Positions 35,601 through 47,400 of a stretch of 64,000 nt of DNA are shown piece after piece (the stretch's first letter is position 1; the number at the start of each line of letters is the position of its first letter). The stretch covers positions 68,453,501 through 68,517,500 of the forward strand of contig NC_069368.1 in the NCBI RefSeq assembly GCF_021730395.1. Direction: 5' to 3'. Origin of the DNA: Mercenaria mercenaria. Its lineage: Eukaryota; Mollusca; Bivalvia; Venerida; Veneridae. The notes beneath the pieces are model-generated. The model ran no database searches. It was not told the DNA's origin and saw only the letters and a program-made list of their open reading frames with translations. Made by a program: the position numbers and the translations under genes.

Positions 35601-35758
35601 TATTGGAACGTTACTCTTATAATCGGAAACTAAGAACTGCAGACTAGCCGGCACTTTGTAATTCTAATGGAGGAGGAGGGAATACAGACCCTTAACATTT
35701 CAAGCACCCACTAACTTAGTACTTAAATTGTTCCAATAAGCTTTCATTTTGAATCGCG
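35581..35758. repeat. Inverted repeat, 29-bp arms
   Basis: The arm at 35,581-35,609 (CGCGATTCAAAATGAAAG, TATATTGGAAC) and its reverse complement at 35,730-35,758 (GTTCCAATAAG, CTTTCATTTTGAATCGCG) differ at about two positions, with a 120-bp spacer. The right arm abuts the C-terminal end of the mariner fossil, so it may be one end of a composite element. Confidence 0.85.
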
Positions 35759-36650
35759 ATGGTCTTCAGTTACTGAAAAATACCACTCGGATCTCCCATG
35801 TGTTTTATTCCATTCTTTTTAGCCTTGGAAAGAGGAAAATGTCACAAGGACTCATATCTGGTGAATAAGCGGTATGTACCACTTTTCTGAGCCGCAGCGT
35901 TGTCATGGATCAACTGGAGACCGTGGACGCAAATTATGTTGTATTTCCGTTTACAAGCTCTCAGTACTTCGTCTCTATAAAACTTTCCAGTGACTGACTT
36001 TCCTGGCGGTGTAGGGTTTTGTATAACAGTTCCCCTTGAGTTAAAGAAGGTAAATACAAAACCTATTGACATTTAATTCTTTTTGCAATAACATGTACTG
36101 GTCTACGGCCACTGTCTTGTCAACGCGACGCTGTGGCTCATAAAAGTATATCTCCAGGTCTCATCTTCTGCTAGGAGCTATGACATTGTGCGATCAACTA
36201 AATATGAGAACTTTTTCAGCGTTTCTTTAACACATTTGATCCTATCGGCCTTTTGCTCCTCGGTTAATATGTGAGGCACCCATCGGACACAAATCTTTTT
36301 TAAACCCAAGTGCTTGGTGAGAATCTCATGAGTTTTCCTCTTGATATGCAAGGTAAAGACGCAATCTCGGACACCTTGTAGCTGGCGTTTTCATCAATTA
36401 GACGTCTTACAGTAGAAATGTTCTTTGACATCATTGTTGTTTTTGGGCCTGAGAGGACGAGCCACATCTGTAAGGACTGATTTACGTACACACCCTGTAA
36501 ATGGTTTTCTATGATACTGCAGACTTCCCATATGAAGTATGCAGTTCACTGAGTATCTGCCTTGTAGGTATTTCTAAAGAACAATGCACTTTAATGTACG
36601 CTATAATTTCAGATTTTTGTTCGTGTATGTTACTACACTTACTACAAAAC
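35758..36650 (-). pseudogene. mariner-family transposase fossil
   Basis: On the minus strand, in order: an N-terminal helix-turn-helix region (EQKSEIIAYIKVHCSLEIPT, ILSELHTSYGKSAVS), a GPKTT block followed by STVRRLIDENASYKVSEIAS, DETW (first catalytic Asp), GFVFTFFNSRGTVIQN, LIHDNAAAQKSG (second Asp) and YSPDMSPCDIFLFP (third Asp). The pieces are in several frames with internal stops, so at least five breaks. The spacing between second and third Asp is shorter than the family's 34 residues, indicating a deletion. Terminal repeats not identified. Confidence 0.9.
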
Positions 36651-39089
36651 TAAAAACCTCCCAAACGATATACAATTTTGCAGGATTATGAAGAAGTTAT
36701 CCATTATCCTGCGTGTAAAGCACGAAAGCACGAGTTTCTTGCATGTCAAACTTCTACGGAAGCGCGCGATCATTATTTTAAGAATACAGCCCTCGTAAAC
36801 GAAGTCGTCCGTGATTCAGTTTTAGCCGATTACTCTGATCTGAAAATGCATTAGATTCTAGTTTCACAAAATTAATTAATTTATTAATCTTTTTTTTTAT
36901 TATCTTTTATTACGTATAAAAAGGAATGGTCCGTGACCTTTAAAGGAATTTTCAATACAATTGACAGTTTATACGTAGTTAGGTTTATGGTCTTTAGAAT
37001 TAATAGAAAGTTATGTACATGCCTATTTTGTCATAAACCGCGAAAATCGAATGATTTAGGATTTAAAATGTTGACAGAGCAAATAAATATAATTAACCAT
37101 ATAGTCGCCTTCTTTGTTAAATGACGGTGTAACAATGAAAACACAATATTTCTCGCGTTTATTTTAACAAAGGGTTATTGTATTTCTAAAGAAAATCTTA
37201 AATGATCGAAAATTACAAAATAGAAATATAGTAATTATTCTGTCAAATAAAACCGATTATATGATATATAGGTCTAATATTGACTTAAAGTCTATGAATA
37301 AAAATTGAAAGTTTCCTATGTACAAGCACATGTGGACATTAATTCTATTTTCTTTCATTCCTCGTCTACTTCGTATATGCCCGCCTTCCTAATTTGGAAC
37401 TGTTGTTCAAAACCCAGTAACCGCGGAATTTTACTTTTGATCGTGGTCCCCATGGGCCAGGTTTAGGCTAGTATGTCGAACATAATTTATGGCTGTCAGT
37501 TTATAGTTTTATTTGACTAGCTAATTAATGTACTCTTGTTTCTTACTGTCTACATCCATATTTTACCCTCAGTAAGTGTATGCCTCGTCACCAAGCAGAA
37601 CTCATGAAATGTGTATTATGTTTTCAGGAGATATCTGGCATAGATTTGGAGCAGGTACACGCAAAACACGTAAGCACGAGTTCAGTCGATATCGCGAAGA
37701 AACAAATGCAACATGGAAATCCGCAAGTTAATTGTGTACCAAAAAAACGTACATGAAATAATTTAAAATTTTGAAAATATTTCGAAAGGGTTTGATTAAT
37801 GACTTATGCCTTCATATGTGACTTTAAATTATAATCGGCTAAAATTATTTGTGGATCTATTTAAACAGCAAATATATGTCCACTTTTATAACTGGATAAT
37901 GTAAAATTCAGGCACAATTACATATTTAGGAACTAAGGCTGTCATAATACTTTTGTTTACAGTCATATTACAGTATTTGAGGAAGGCCCGGTGCTAGTTT
38001 GAACCCTACCAACAAATATCGATTTTTTAATGAAGAAAGCAAACCACCAGACTGATGCTCGTACCTTAAAAACTGACTAAACAGATATTTCACCATAGAT
38101 AAATACATTACTCCACCTTCACGGACCTCTCCTCTCCTCGACTCCACTTTCCACACACAAGAAAGGAAGTCTTGTTTACAGTTATTACATAAATTCATAA
38201 AAATAACGAACCTTCTTTTGCTGATTCCACACAACCCTTCTTTTAAAATCCTCACCATACTGTGTGGACCACGCCTTGTGATATCCCGTCGGCATACCTG
38301 CTTCGAACTCAGCACTATTTGTATAGCCAAATATACTAAAACCCTAGTAGCTTTCAAGATTTTATATATTTATTCTTATCCAAATACCGCAAATCTTATG
38401 TATTTTCCAAATAAGTGTTAAGAGTGGGCGCTTTAGAAAACCATTATTTACGATAGGTAAAATCCATTATGGGGACAATTTTAACTTTCGCTACTTGACG
38501 CTGGTTATTATTTCTTACAATCGATGGTTAAAGCCCATAGATAATAACAATTTTCAATATTTTACTCAACGAAAAAGGAAACGCTTAAGTATATGCAAAT
38601 AAATACAACATTAAAGAGGAATAACATAACAAAACATTTGGATCTCGACTTAAGATTTACTTTTCAAAAAAGTAAATTTATTGGCCCTAAATTCTAAACA
38701 GACATAATACATTCATATGTTTTGAAAAATTGATTGTAAAAATCAAATGGATCTCGAAAAATAGATTAAAATGGCAGGATTCAGAAGGCGGGGTATTAAA
38801 AATGGAATCGATTTAATTAGATGTCATTATAACTTCTGTATAATTGCATATTTGATGTACTAACGATAGATAAATGAAGAAAAAAATAATAGTATATTGA
38901 AAAAAGATTGTAAGTGATTAAATAACACTGAAAAAAAAACTTCATAAAAAGGATCTAGTTGCGTAAATTTGCTAGAACGACCAGCAGACAATGAGACCAC
39001 TGCTGGCTCCTCACATGAAAGAGGGTTTCGCGTTTATTGGTGAATGCATATTAAAGATTAAGACTCTCTCTTTCTCTCTCGTAGGGACT
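36651..39089. other. Gene-free stretch
   Basis: AT-rich, no recognised gene. A 129-codon minus open frame at 37,968-38,357 is unassigned; one short piece of it is a weak exon candidate mentioned with the exon at 34,491-34,788. Confidence 0.5.
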
Positions 39090-39170
39090 TAATTGGCGCT
39101 GTATATGTATAACACTTTTGAACATGCTTGCAAGAAAAAGTCGCTATATAAATCTGGTATAAAAATAATA
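39090..39170 (+). mobile_element. SINE 3' tail fragment
   Basis: Blocks GGCGCTGTATATG, CTTTTGAACATG, GTCGCTATATAAATCTGGTA and an ATAATA end. The same tail (GTAAAGCGCCTTTGAACG, CGCTATATA, CTGGTATAATAATAATAA) ends the element at 41,392-41,640. Confidence 0.65.
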
Positions 39171-39539
39171 GGTCAAATGATGCGCTTTCTAGAAGAAATG
39201 GAACGAACCGAGCAGAATTCCGTACCTAGGGAAATACAGCAGATTTGAAATAACGTGTTTATCGGAACAATGAGACATCAAATTGACAATAAGGAAAAAC
39301 TACAAAAGCAAACAAGAACGATAGGAGGTCTTTGATTTCATTTATTGATTAAGTATTTCTCTTTAAACGAGATGATTAAAGATGTCGTACGCGTCGTACG
39401 TTGTAAACTTATGATTATATCAAATTCCGATGTTTCTGAAAACATTGGAATAAAACAAGAACATTTATTCCATACTGGTAGAACACAGGCCAACTTGTAC
39501 CAGATTCATCATGATAAATGAAATGGTATGGGATGCGCA

Positions 39540-39705
39540 TTGATACACGCAATGGGACATAATGAGGCTAATCGAACTGGTAAACATAATAAGGCGAAAA
39601 CTGATAAATTGGTACTTTTTAGTACACATAATGAGGCTGAACTGGTAAACGTAATAAGATCGAAATGTTAAACGTAATAAGATTGAACAAGTTAAGGTGG
39701 AATGC
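39540..39705 (+). repeat. Isolated units of the 23-bp satellite
   Basis: Several diverged units (CTGAACTGGTAAACGTAATA, ATCGAAATGTTAAACG) in the same orientation as the large array at 43,088-47,400. Confidence 0.8.
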
Positions 39706-39891
39706 GCCTAATATGAAGTTATTGGGTTTCATTTCGAAATTTTGATTAATATAAAATTCAGCATATTCCTCATAGATTGTGTATTTTACTTTTCTGATAT
39801 TTTTGCAACTTTTTTCTCTGCAAACCTTCAAAAGCGACCATTGACGTCCATTTTTGATGAACCGCGATTTCACGTCCATCACACAATTTTT
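39706..39891. other. Spacer
   Basis: Unrecognised sequence between the isolated satellite units and the long inverted repeat. Confidence 0.5.
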
Positions 39892-40234
39892 GTAAATCGT
39901 TCTGTTCATTTAACAAAAATCGATTTGCTTTCTACTCATCCTATTTTCATTTAAAAATGTCTTTAAAATGGTGTATAATTTATGGATATCATTTTAACGT
40001 AAAAGTCGATATTTACGTTAAAGGGACGTCAGAGCGACAAATATGACGTTGAGTTTCAAATTATAATTTTGCTTTAATCTTGTCTCATGTAAGACTCAAA
40101 CGATAGAATTTGAGAAAAAACTAACATGGTGATGAAAACTTTATTTTCTGTCGATATATGGAATAAAATTATGGGGTCACCGAATTCATGTTCGCGTAAA
40201 ATTATATTACGCTACCCCTACCCCCAAATCACAA
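39892..40234 (+). repeat. Long inverted repeat, left arm
   Basis: About 343 bp from GTAAATCGTTCTGTTCATTT to CTACCCCTACCCCCAAATCA. Its reverse complement is at 42,758-43,088 with roughly 85-90% identity by eye. Blocks include GACGTCAGAGCGACAAATAT and GGGGTCACCGAATTCATG. Confidence 0.93.
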
Positions 40235-41391
40235 CATAGCTTAGTTTACGTGTTTTTCTGATATATCTCTTTTCAAATCTTAGTACTTTACACTCCCATT
40301 CATCAGAGGCTCACTACATACGTGAAACGGATCTTGGTACGTGAGAAAGAGGGTTTTCTTTTCAGAAAAGGTCTTTATAACTGTAAAACTGGCGACCAGT
40401 GCGAAATGCCGGGTTTCGATGCAGATTTACATATGCCAATGCAACAACTTTTCGTAAAAGACTGATCATGTTCTTTTTTTTTTAAATCGCTTTAAATATA
40501 TTTCTGTATAATAATGATTATTTTTTTCATCTTTTCCTTACTCAAAATATCAATAAACAAGTTTTCCGTTGTAATACACTGCTAAAATGAAAAAAACTAT
40601 GCATACACAATTGTATATTTAGTTCGGAGTTTTCACCCTTGAAACATAATTATTGTAAAATATCATAGTTCAATATTATACAAGTTCAAATATTTTAAAG
40701 TTTGTTATTTCAGACATATCAAGATTGACTTAGCCGCCCCGCCACGGGAGTATAGGTTGTTTGAATCTTGTTTTTCTTTTTATTATCCCTAACACTCTCT
40801 AAGCATGCACGCACGCACGCACGCATGCACACACACATGCAGGCACATCCCATAAGATGACTATAAGATTTGTTGCCACGGGCTTGCCCGGTAAATCACC
40901 TGCTCTACGCAAATGTTCATATCTATTGACGTCAGAATTCGGTTTGAAAGGCTAGAGTTTATTTTTTTATTCGTTTGATGTTTTATACCACAGACGCTAT
41001 TTGAAATAAATCATAACATCTATAATTTCCGTAATCATGATGTAAGAGATACTATCCCTAGGTTACATGCGTTAGCGTATCCTTATAAACTTCCGATGAA
41101 TGTACTGCTAAATTGTTTGAAAATTGTTACATTCTGAATTTTGACATCTAAGACGCTTATTAAAATAAAAAGTGAAACCTTACACATATACACGTGCCCG
41201 TACAAATCCTAATATCTCGTAAATACGAAAGCAGGGGTTGCAAGTTTGAGCCTCAAGTCCTCCGTACAAAGTTATGATTCTTGAGTCGCACATAAAGACA
41301 ATGGAAACATAGAATTACACATGTTTAACAACCAACCGCTGTTAATTAAAGAGAGCATCAGTCACAACCGGTATTTTCTTTCTTTCTTTTA
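40235..41391. other. Left interior of the inverted-repeat pair
   Basis: AT-rich, with a short (GCAC)n run near 40,808-40,830. No transposase or other gene recognised. Confidence 0.6.
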
Positions 41392-41640
41392 CCCCACCCG
41401 CTGAGCTCAATGGAAGGAGCTCAGACCTATGAATCGTGAGTTCGATCCCCGGGTAGGGCATGACGACTTGATAGGAGGCACGTGACGACACGTGACGACA
41501 CGTGTCTGTACTAGTAGAGGATGACTTTCGCGCTCTGTGTGGCTGCGTTTGCTACATGTAAAGCGCCTTTGAACGTGTTTATCATGAAAAGGCCGCTATA
41601 TATATATCTGGTATAATAATAATAATAACAATACATCGTT
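41392..41640 (+). mobile_element. tRNA-headed SINE with ATAATA tail
   Basis: Head with A-box-like TGAGCTCAATGG and B box GAGTTCGATCCCC, a duplicated GACACGTGAC block, then the tail GTAAAGCGCCTTTGAACG, GGCCGCTATATA and CTGGTATAATAATAATAA. The CGCTATATAAAT type of tail is widespread in SINEs. Confidence 0.75.
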
Positions 41641-41768
41641 CGTCCTCCAACTCTGATTTATGTGGTGAAGTTGGAAGTTACTTGTTTGAAAATACAGAAT
41701 CCAGGAACACTGGCTGGGTTAACTTCCCGCCGTAACATAGAAAACAGCGCTAAACCAAAAACAAACAT
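41641..41768 (+). mobile_element. Body of a second SINE joined to the first
   Basis: CGTCCTCCAACTCTGATTTA, ACAGAATCCAGGAACACTGG, GTTAACTTCCCGCCGT and AGCGCTAAACC with an AAACAAAC end; this is the body of the 9,631-9,914 SINE without its tRNA head. Confidence 0.8.
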
Positions 41769-42757
41769 TTGTTTTATTTCTTGGACTATTTAACAGATTT
41801 AGCAGAATGTTTACTCATATGTGTGGTGTTTGATAGGTTTCTACTGTTAGGAAAAAGAATTACATATAGAATATGTTTCTATTACGTGTCTATGAATACA
41901 AGGATAACCTTTTTTTACACACATATTTGGAGAGCTAAAACCTCTTTGCAAAGGATGGTGTTTCTGTTCTAGCCAAGTTACTGAATAAATCAACCTTTTG
42001 AGAGCAACAACCTCCGTGTAACAAATATACTCTGTTTCCCCGCGGGTATTCACTTTATTCGAAATCGGGGTGTCCGACAACTCTCCAAACAATTAAAATA
42101 TTTCCCAAATGTAAAATTAGTAAAGCTAAATAAATTAATAAAGTTTATTCAAACATGATGATATAAATTACCTTAGCGCTTTTTAAATTTTCTAAAGTTG
42201 TATTATATTTCTTTGCCTCTATGCTATTACATGCATAAAATTTCATTTCTTTATGTATCCAGTTTTACGCTCGGAAATAGCGGCCTGTGATGGAATTCTG
42301 TACAAGGTAATTGTAAAAATTAAAAGGTTGAGATAATTCAAATAAAAGATTTTAGTTATATTCTGTCGTTTTCTTATTTTCTTATTTATTTTTGTAAATG
42401 TGCATTAATACAGGACTGTTCATGTATTACCATTAACTTGCGAAATAAATAATTTCAATCTTAATGTTGAATGAAATCATTGCACAATTGTAAAGAACTC
42501 AAAATGCGTTTGTCTTTATCACAAGACATAAGAAAATCCATTGAATTATGCATTTTTTTTATCTGGGATAGGGGTAGAGGCAATGGTAATGCGGCGTCGA
42601 TATTCTCGCATTTTCTTAAATTGAATATAATCTAAACATTAAATGAGTTCTACACTGAAATGATTTCGCCAAAGGTAGCACAGTTTTAAAGAGTATTTTG
42701 ATTTAATTGTACTAAGAAAAACAAAATAGTAGATTTATAGAAGAAAAGTCCGCCATC
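41769..42757. other. Right interior of the inverted-repeat pair
   Basis: AT-rich; open frames at 41,769-41,972 and 41,847-42,092 overlap on opposite strands and are not recognisable. Confidence 0.6.
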
Positions 42758-43088
42758 TTGTGATTTGGGGGTAGGGGTAGCGTAATATAATTTTACGCGA
42801 AAATGAATTCGGTGACCCCATAATTTTATTCCTTCAATCGATAGAAAATGAAATTTTCATCATCATGTTAGATTTTCTCAAATTCTATCGTTTGGGTTTT
42901 ACATTAGACAAGATTAAAGCAAAATTTTTATTCGAAACTCAACGTCATATTTGTCGCTCTGACGTCATTTGAACGTAAATATCGACTATTACGTTAAAAC
43001 GATCTCCATAAATCATACACCATTTTTAAATGAAAACAGGATGAGTAGGAAGCAAATCGATTTTTGTTGAATGAACAGAACGATTTAC
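42758..43088 (-). repeat. Long inverted repeat, right arm
   Basis: Reverse complement of 39,892-40,234, from TTGTGATTTGGGGGTAGGGG to GAATGAACAGAACGATTTAC. It abuts the 23-bp satellite directly. Confidence 0.93.
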
Positions 43089-46000
43089 GTAAAGAGATTG
43101 AACTGGTAAACGTAAAGAGACTGAAATGGTAAATGTAATGAGATTGAAATGGTAAACGTAATGAGATTGAAATGGTAAATGTAATAAGATTGAACTGGTA
43201 AACGTAATGAGACTGAAATGGTAAACGTAATGAGATTGAAATGGTAAACGTAATGAGATTGAAATGGTAAACGTAATGAGACTGAAATGGTAAACATGTT
43301 TAGACTGAACTGGTAAACGTAATAAGATTGAACTGGTAAACGTAATGAGACTGAAATGGTAAACGTAATGAGATTGAAATGGTAAACGTAATGAGACTGA
43401 AATGGTAAACGTAATGAGACTGAAATGGTAAACGTAATGAGATTGAAATGGTAAACGTAATGAGATTGAAATGGTAAACGTAATGAGACTGAAATGGTAA
43501 ACGTAATGAGATTGAAATGGTAAACGTAATGAGACTGAAATGGTAAACGTAATGAGATTGAAATGGTAAACGTAATGAGACTGAAATGATAAACGTAATG
43601 AGATTGAAATGGTAAACGTAATGAGACTGAAATGGTAAACGTAATGAGACTGAAATGGTAAACGTAATGAGACTGAAATGGTAAACGTAATGAGACTGAA
43701 ATGGTAAACATATTTAGATTGAAATGGTAAACGTAATGAGACTGAAATGGTAAACTGTTAGATGAACTGGTAAGTATAGAGATTGAACTGGTAAACGTAA
43801 TGAGACTGAAATGGTAAACGTATGAGATGAAATGGTAACGTAAGAGATTGAATGTAAACGTAATGACTTGAAATGTAAAGTAATGAGATTGAAATGGTAA
43901 ACGTAGTAAAACTGAACTGGTAAATGTAATGGGACTGGACTGGTAAACGTAATAAGACGGAACTGGTAAACGCAATAGGACTGACTGAACTGGTAAACGC
44001 AATAACACTGAACTGGTAAACGCAATAAGACTGAACTGGTAATCGTTATAAGACTGAACTGGTTGACGTAATAGGACTGAAATGGTAAACATATTAAGAT
44101 TGATCTGGTAAAGGTAAAAACATTGAACTGTTAAACGCAATAAGATTGAACTGGTAAACGCAGTAAGACTGAACTGGTAAACGTAATAAGATTGAACTGG
44201 TATATGTAATGAATAAGACTGAACTGGTAAACGCAATAGGACTGAACTGGTAAACGTAATAAGATTGAACTGGTAAATGTAATAAGGCTGGACTGGTAAA
44301 TGTAATGAGGCTGGACTGGTAAACGTAATAAGAGAGAACTGGCTAACGTTATAAGACGAATGTAACTAATGAGACTGAAACTGGTAAACTAATGAGATTG
44401 AATGGTACGTATAAATTGAATGTAAGTAATAACTGAACTGGTAAACGTAATAAGATTGAACTGGTAAATGGAATGAGACTGAACTGGTAAACGTAATGAG
44501 ACTGAACTGGTTAAAGTAGTAAGATTGAACTGGTAAATGTAATGAGACTGAAGTGGTAAACGTAATAAAACTGAACTGGTAAATGTAATAAGGCTGGACT
44601 GGTAAATGTAATAAGACTGAACTGGTAAACGTAATGAGACTGAACTGGTTAACGTAATAAGATTGAACTGGTAAATGTAATAAGACTGAATGGTAAACGT
44701 AATGAGACTGAACTGGTAAACGTAATAAGATTGAACTGGTAACGTAATAATGAGACTGAAACTGGTAAACGTAATGAGATTGAACTGGTAAACGTAATGA
44801 GACTGAAATGGTAAATGTAAACATTGAATGGTAAAGTATGAGACTGAATGTAAAGTAATAAGATTGAATGGTAAAGTAATGAGACTGAATGGTAAACGTA
44901 ATGAGACTGAAATGGTAAAGTAATGTAGACTGAAATGGTAAATGTAATGAGGCTGGACTGGTAAACGTAATAAGACTGAACTGGCTAACGTTATAAGACT
45001 GAACTGGTAAATGTAATAAGGCTGGACTGGTAAATGTAATAAGACTGAACTGGTAAACGTAATGAGACTGAACTGGTTAACGTAGAAAGACTGAACTGGT
45101 AAACGTAGTAAGATTTAACTGGTAAATGTAATGAGACTGAACTGATAAACGTAATAAGACTGAACTGGTAAACGTAATAAGACTGAACTGGTAGACAGAC
45201 TGAACTGGTAAACGTAATAAGATTGAACTGGTAAACATAATGAGACTGAACTGGCAAACGTAATAAGACGGAACTGGTAAACGGAATGAGACTGAACTGG
45301 TAAATGTAATAAGACTGAATTGGTAAACATAATAAGATCGAACTTGTAATGTTATAAGGCTGGACTGGTAAATGTAATAAGATTAAACTTGTAATGTAAT
45401 AAGGCTGGACTGGTAAATGTAATGCGACTGAACTGGTAAACGTAATAAGATTGAACTGGTAAACGTAATAAGATCGAACTTGTAATGTAATAAGGCTGGA
45501 CTGATAAATGTAATGAGACTGAACTGGTAAACGTAATAAGATTGAATTGGTAAATGTAATGAGACTGAAGGGGTAAAGATAATAAGATTGAACTGGTAGA
45601 TGTAATGAGACTGAACTGGTAAACATAATGAAACTAAACTGGTAAACGCAGTTAGATTGAACTGGTAAATGTAATAAGACTGAACTGGTAAACGTAATGA
45701 GACTGAACTGGTTAACGTAATAAGATTGAACTGGTAATGTAATAAGGCTGGACTGGTAAATGTAATGAGTCTGAACTGGTAAACGTAATGAGACTGAACT
45801 GGTTAAAGTAGTAAGACTGAACTGGTAAACGTAGTAAGATTGAACTGGTAAATGTAATGAGACTGAAGTGGTAAACGTAATAAAACTGAACTGGTAAATG
45901 TAATAAGGCTGACTGGTAATGTCAATAGACTGAACTGGTAAACGTATGAGACTGAAGTTAACGTAAAAGACTGAACTGGTAAACGAGTATATTTAACTGG

Positions 46001-47400
46001 TAAATGTATGAGATGAACTGAATACTAATAGTAGACTGACTGGTTAACGTTATAAGACTGAATGGTAGACAACTGAACTGGTAAACGTAATAAGATTGAA
46101 CTGGTAAACATAATGAGACTGAACTGGCAAACGTAATAAGACGGAACTGGTAAACATTATGAGATTGAACTGGTAAATGTTATGAGACTGAAGTTGTCAA
46201 TGTAATAAGACTGAATTGGCAAACATAATAAGATCGAACTTGTAATGTTATAAGGCTGGACTGGTAAATGTAATAAGATTAAACTTGTAATGTAATAAGG
46301 CTGGACTGGTAAAGTAATGCTACTGAATGGTAACGTAATAGATTGAATGGTAAACGTAATAAGATCGACTTGTATTAATAAGGCTGGACTGATAAATGTA
46401 ATGAATGAACTGGTAACGTAATAAGTTGAATGGTAAATGTAATGAGACTGCAGGGGTAAGATAATAAGATTGAACTGGTAGATGTAAGAGACTAACTGGT
46501 AACACTAATAGAACTAATGTAAACCAGTTAGATGAGCCTGGAAATGTAATAGACTGATGTTAAACATAGTAATGAGCTGAACTGGAAATAATAAGATTAA
46601 CTGGAATATGTAATAATGGAACCTTGATGGTAAACTGTAATAGAGTCTCTCAACTGGTAGTATATGAATGAGATCTAATGCTGCTAGTTTAATAGATAAG
46701 ACTAACTTAACAGTATAAGTTGCTTACAGCTGCTAATCCTAATTGAGATTCTATGTGTACTTCTTATATACTGACTGAGTAATTGATAATATAGTGCGGT
46801 AAGTCAATAAGATTACAAAGATTAATGAATCAAGGCTGGTATGTTCAATTTACTCCGACAGAATGGAAGTAATAAAGATGTACTGTTCAAACGTATTAGA
46901 GATACCAAGCTTGTAAGTTATTAACTCGGGCGAAAGTATTGAGACTAACTCAGGACGTTAAGCTTGATTGTTAACTGAAAATGAGTACTAAGGTGGTTCA
47001 AGCTTTATTTAAGATCAAGCTGGAGAATGTATGAGGCTTTTACGGTTACTATAACTTTTGGTACGGAGTTGTTGAACTGGTCAATGAAAAACTTAAGGTA
47101 AAAAATAATGAGGAGCTGAACTGTACCAAGAAAAATTAGAACTGGTAAGTATGGCTGGACTGTAAATAATGAGTCTGAACTGGTAACGTAAAGAGACTGT
47201 AATTGGGTTAAAGTAGTGCCGAACTGTATAAACATATGGTAACATTGAACTTTAATGGTGAGAGACTGAAGTGCCTACGTGAATAACATTTGACGGGCAA
47301 CTGGTAAAACGGCCGACTGGGAAGATGAATAGACTGAACTTAAAAGTAATGAGACCCACATGGTTGCGAGCAAGACGACTGGTAAAATAGTAAGATAGGG
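43089..47400. repeat. Satellite array, 23-bp unit
   Basis: Unit GGTAAACGTAATGAGACTGA plus AAT, with TGAACT, AAGATT and GGCTGG variants. Minus open frames of up to 383 codons (LITFTISVSLRLPFQSHYVY-like) arise because the unit lacks stops in the frames cycled through; I treat them as by-products. Copies at 43,089-43,740 are uniform; from about 43,750 and especially beyond 46,300 copies carry many one-base losses and finally become hard to align. Confidence 0.97.

Noticed and set aside
37968-38357. 129-codon minus-strand open frame as a gene
   Set aside because: Charged and Cys-containing but no family resemblance; only a 42-bp part has plausible splice sites.
43085-44236. 383-codon minus open frame rich in Tyr, Phe and Ser
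   Set aside because: It is the 23-bp satellite; the period cycles through frames without stops and gives a repeat of 23 residues by arithmetic.
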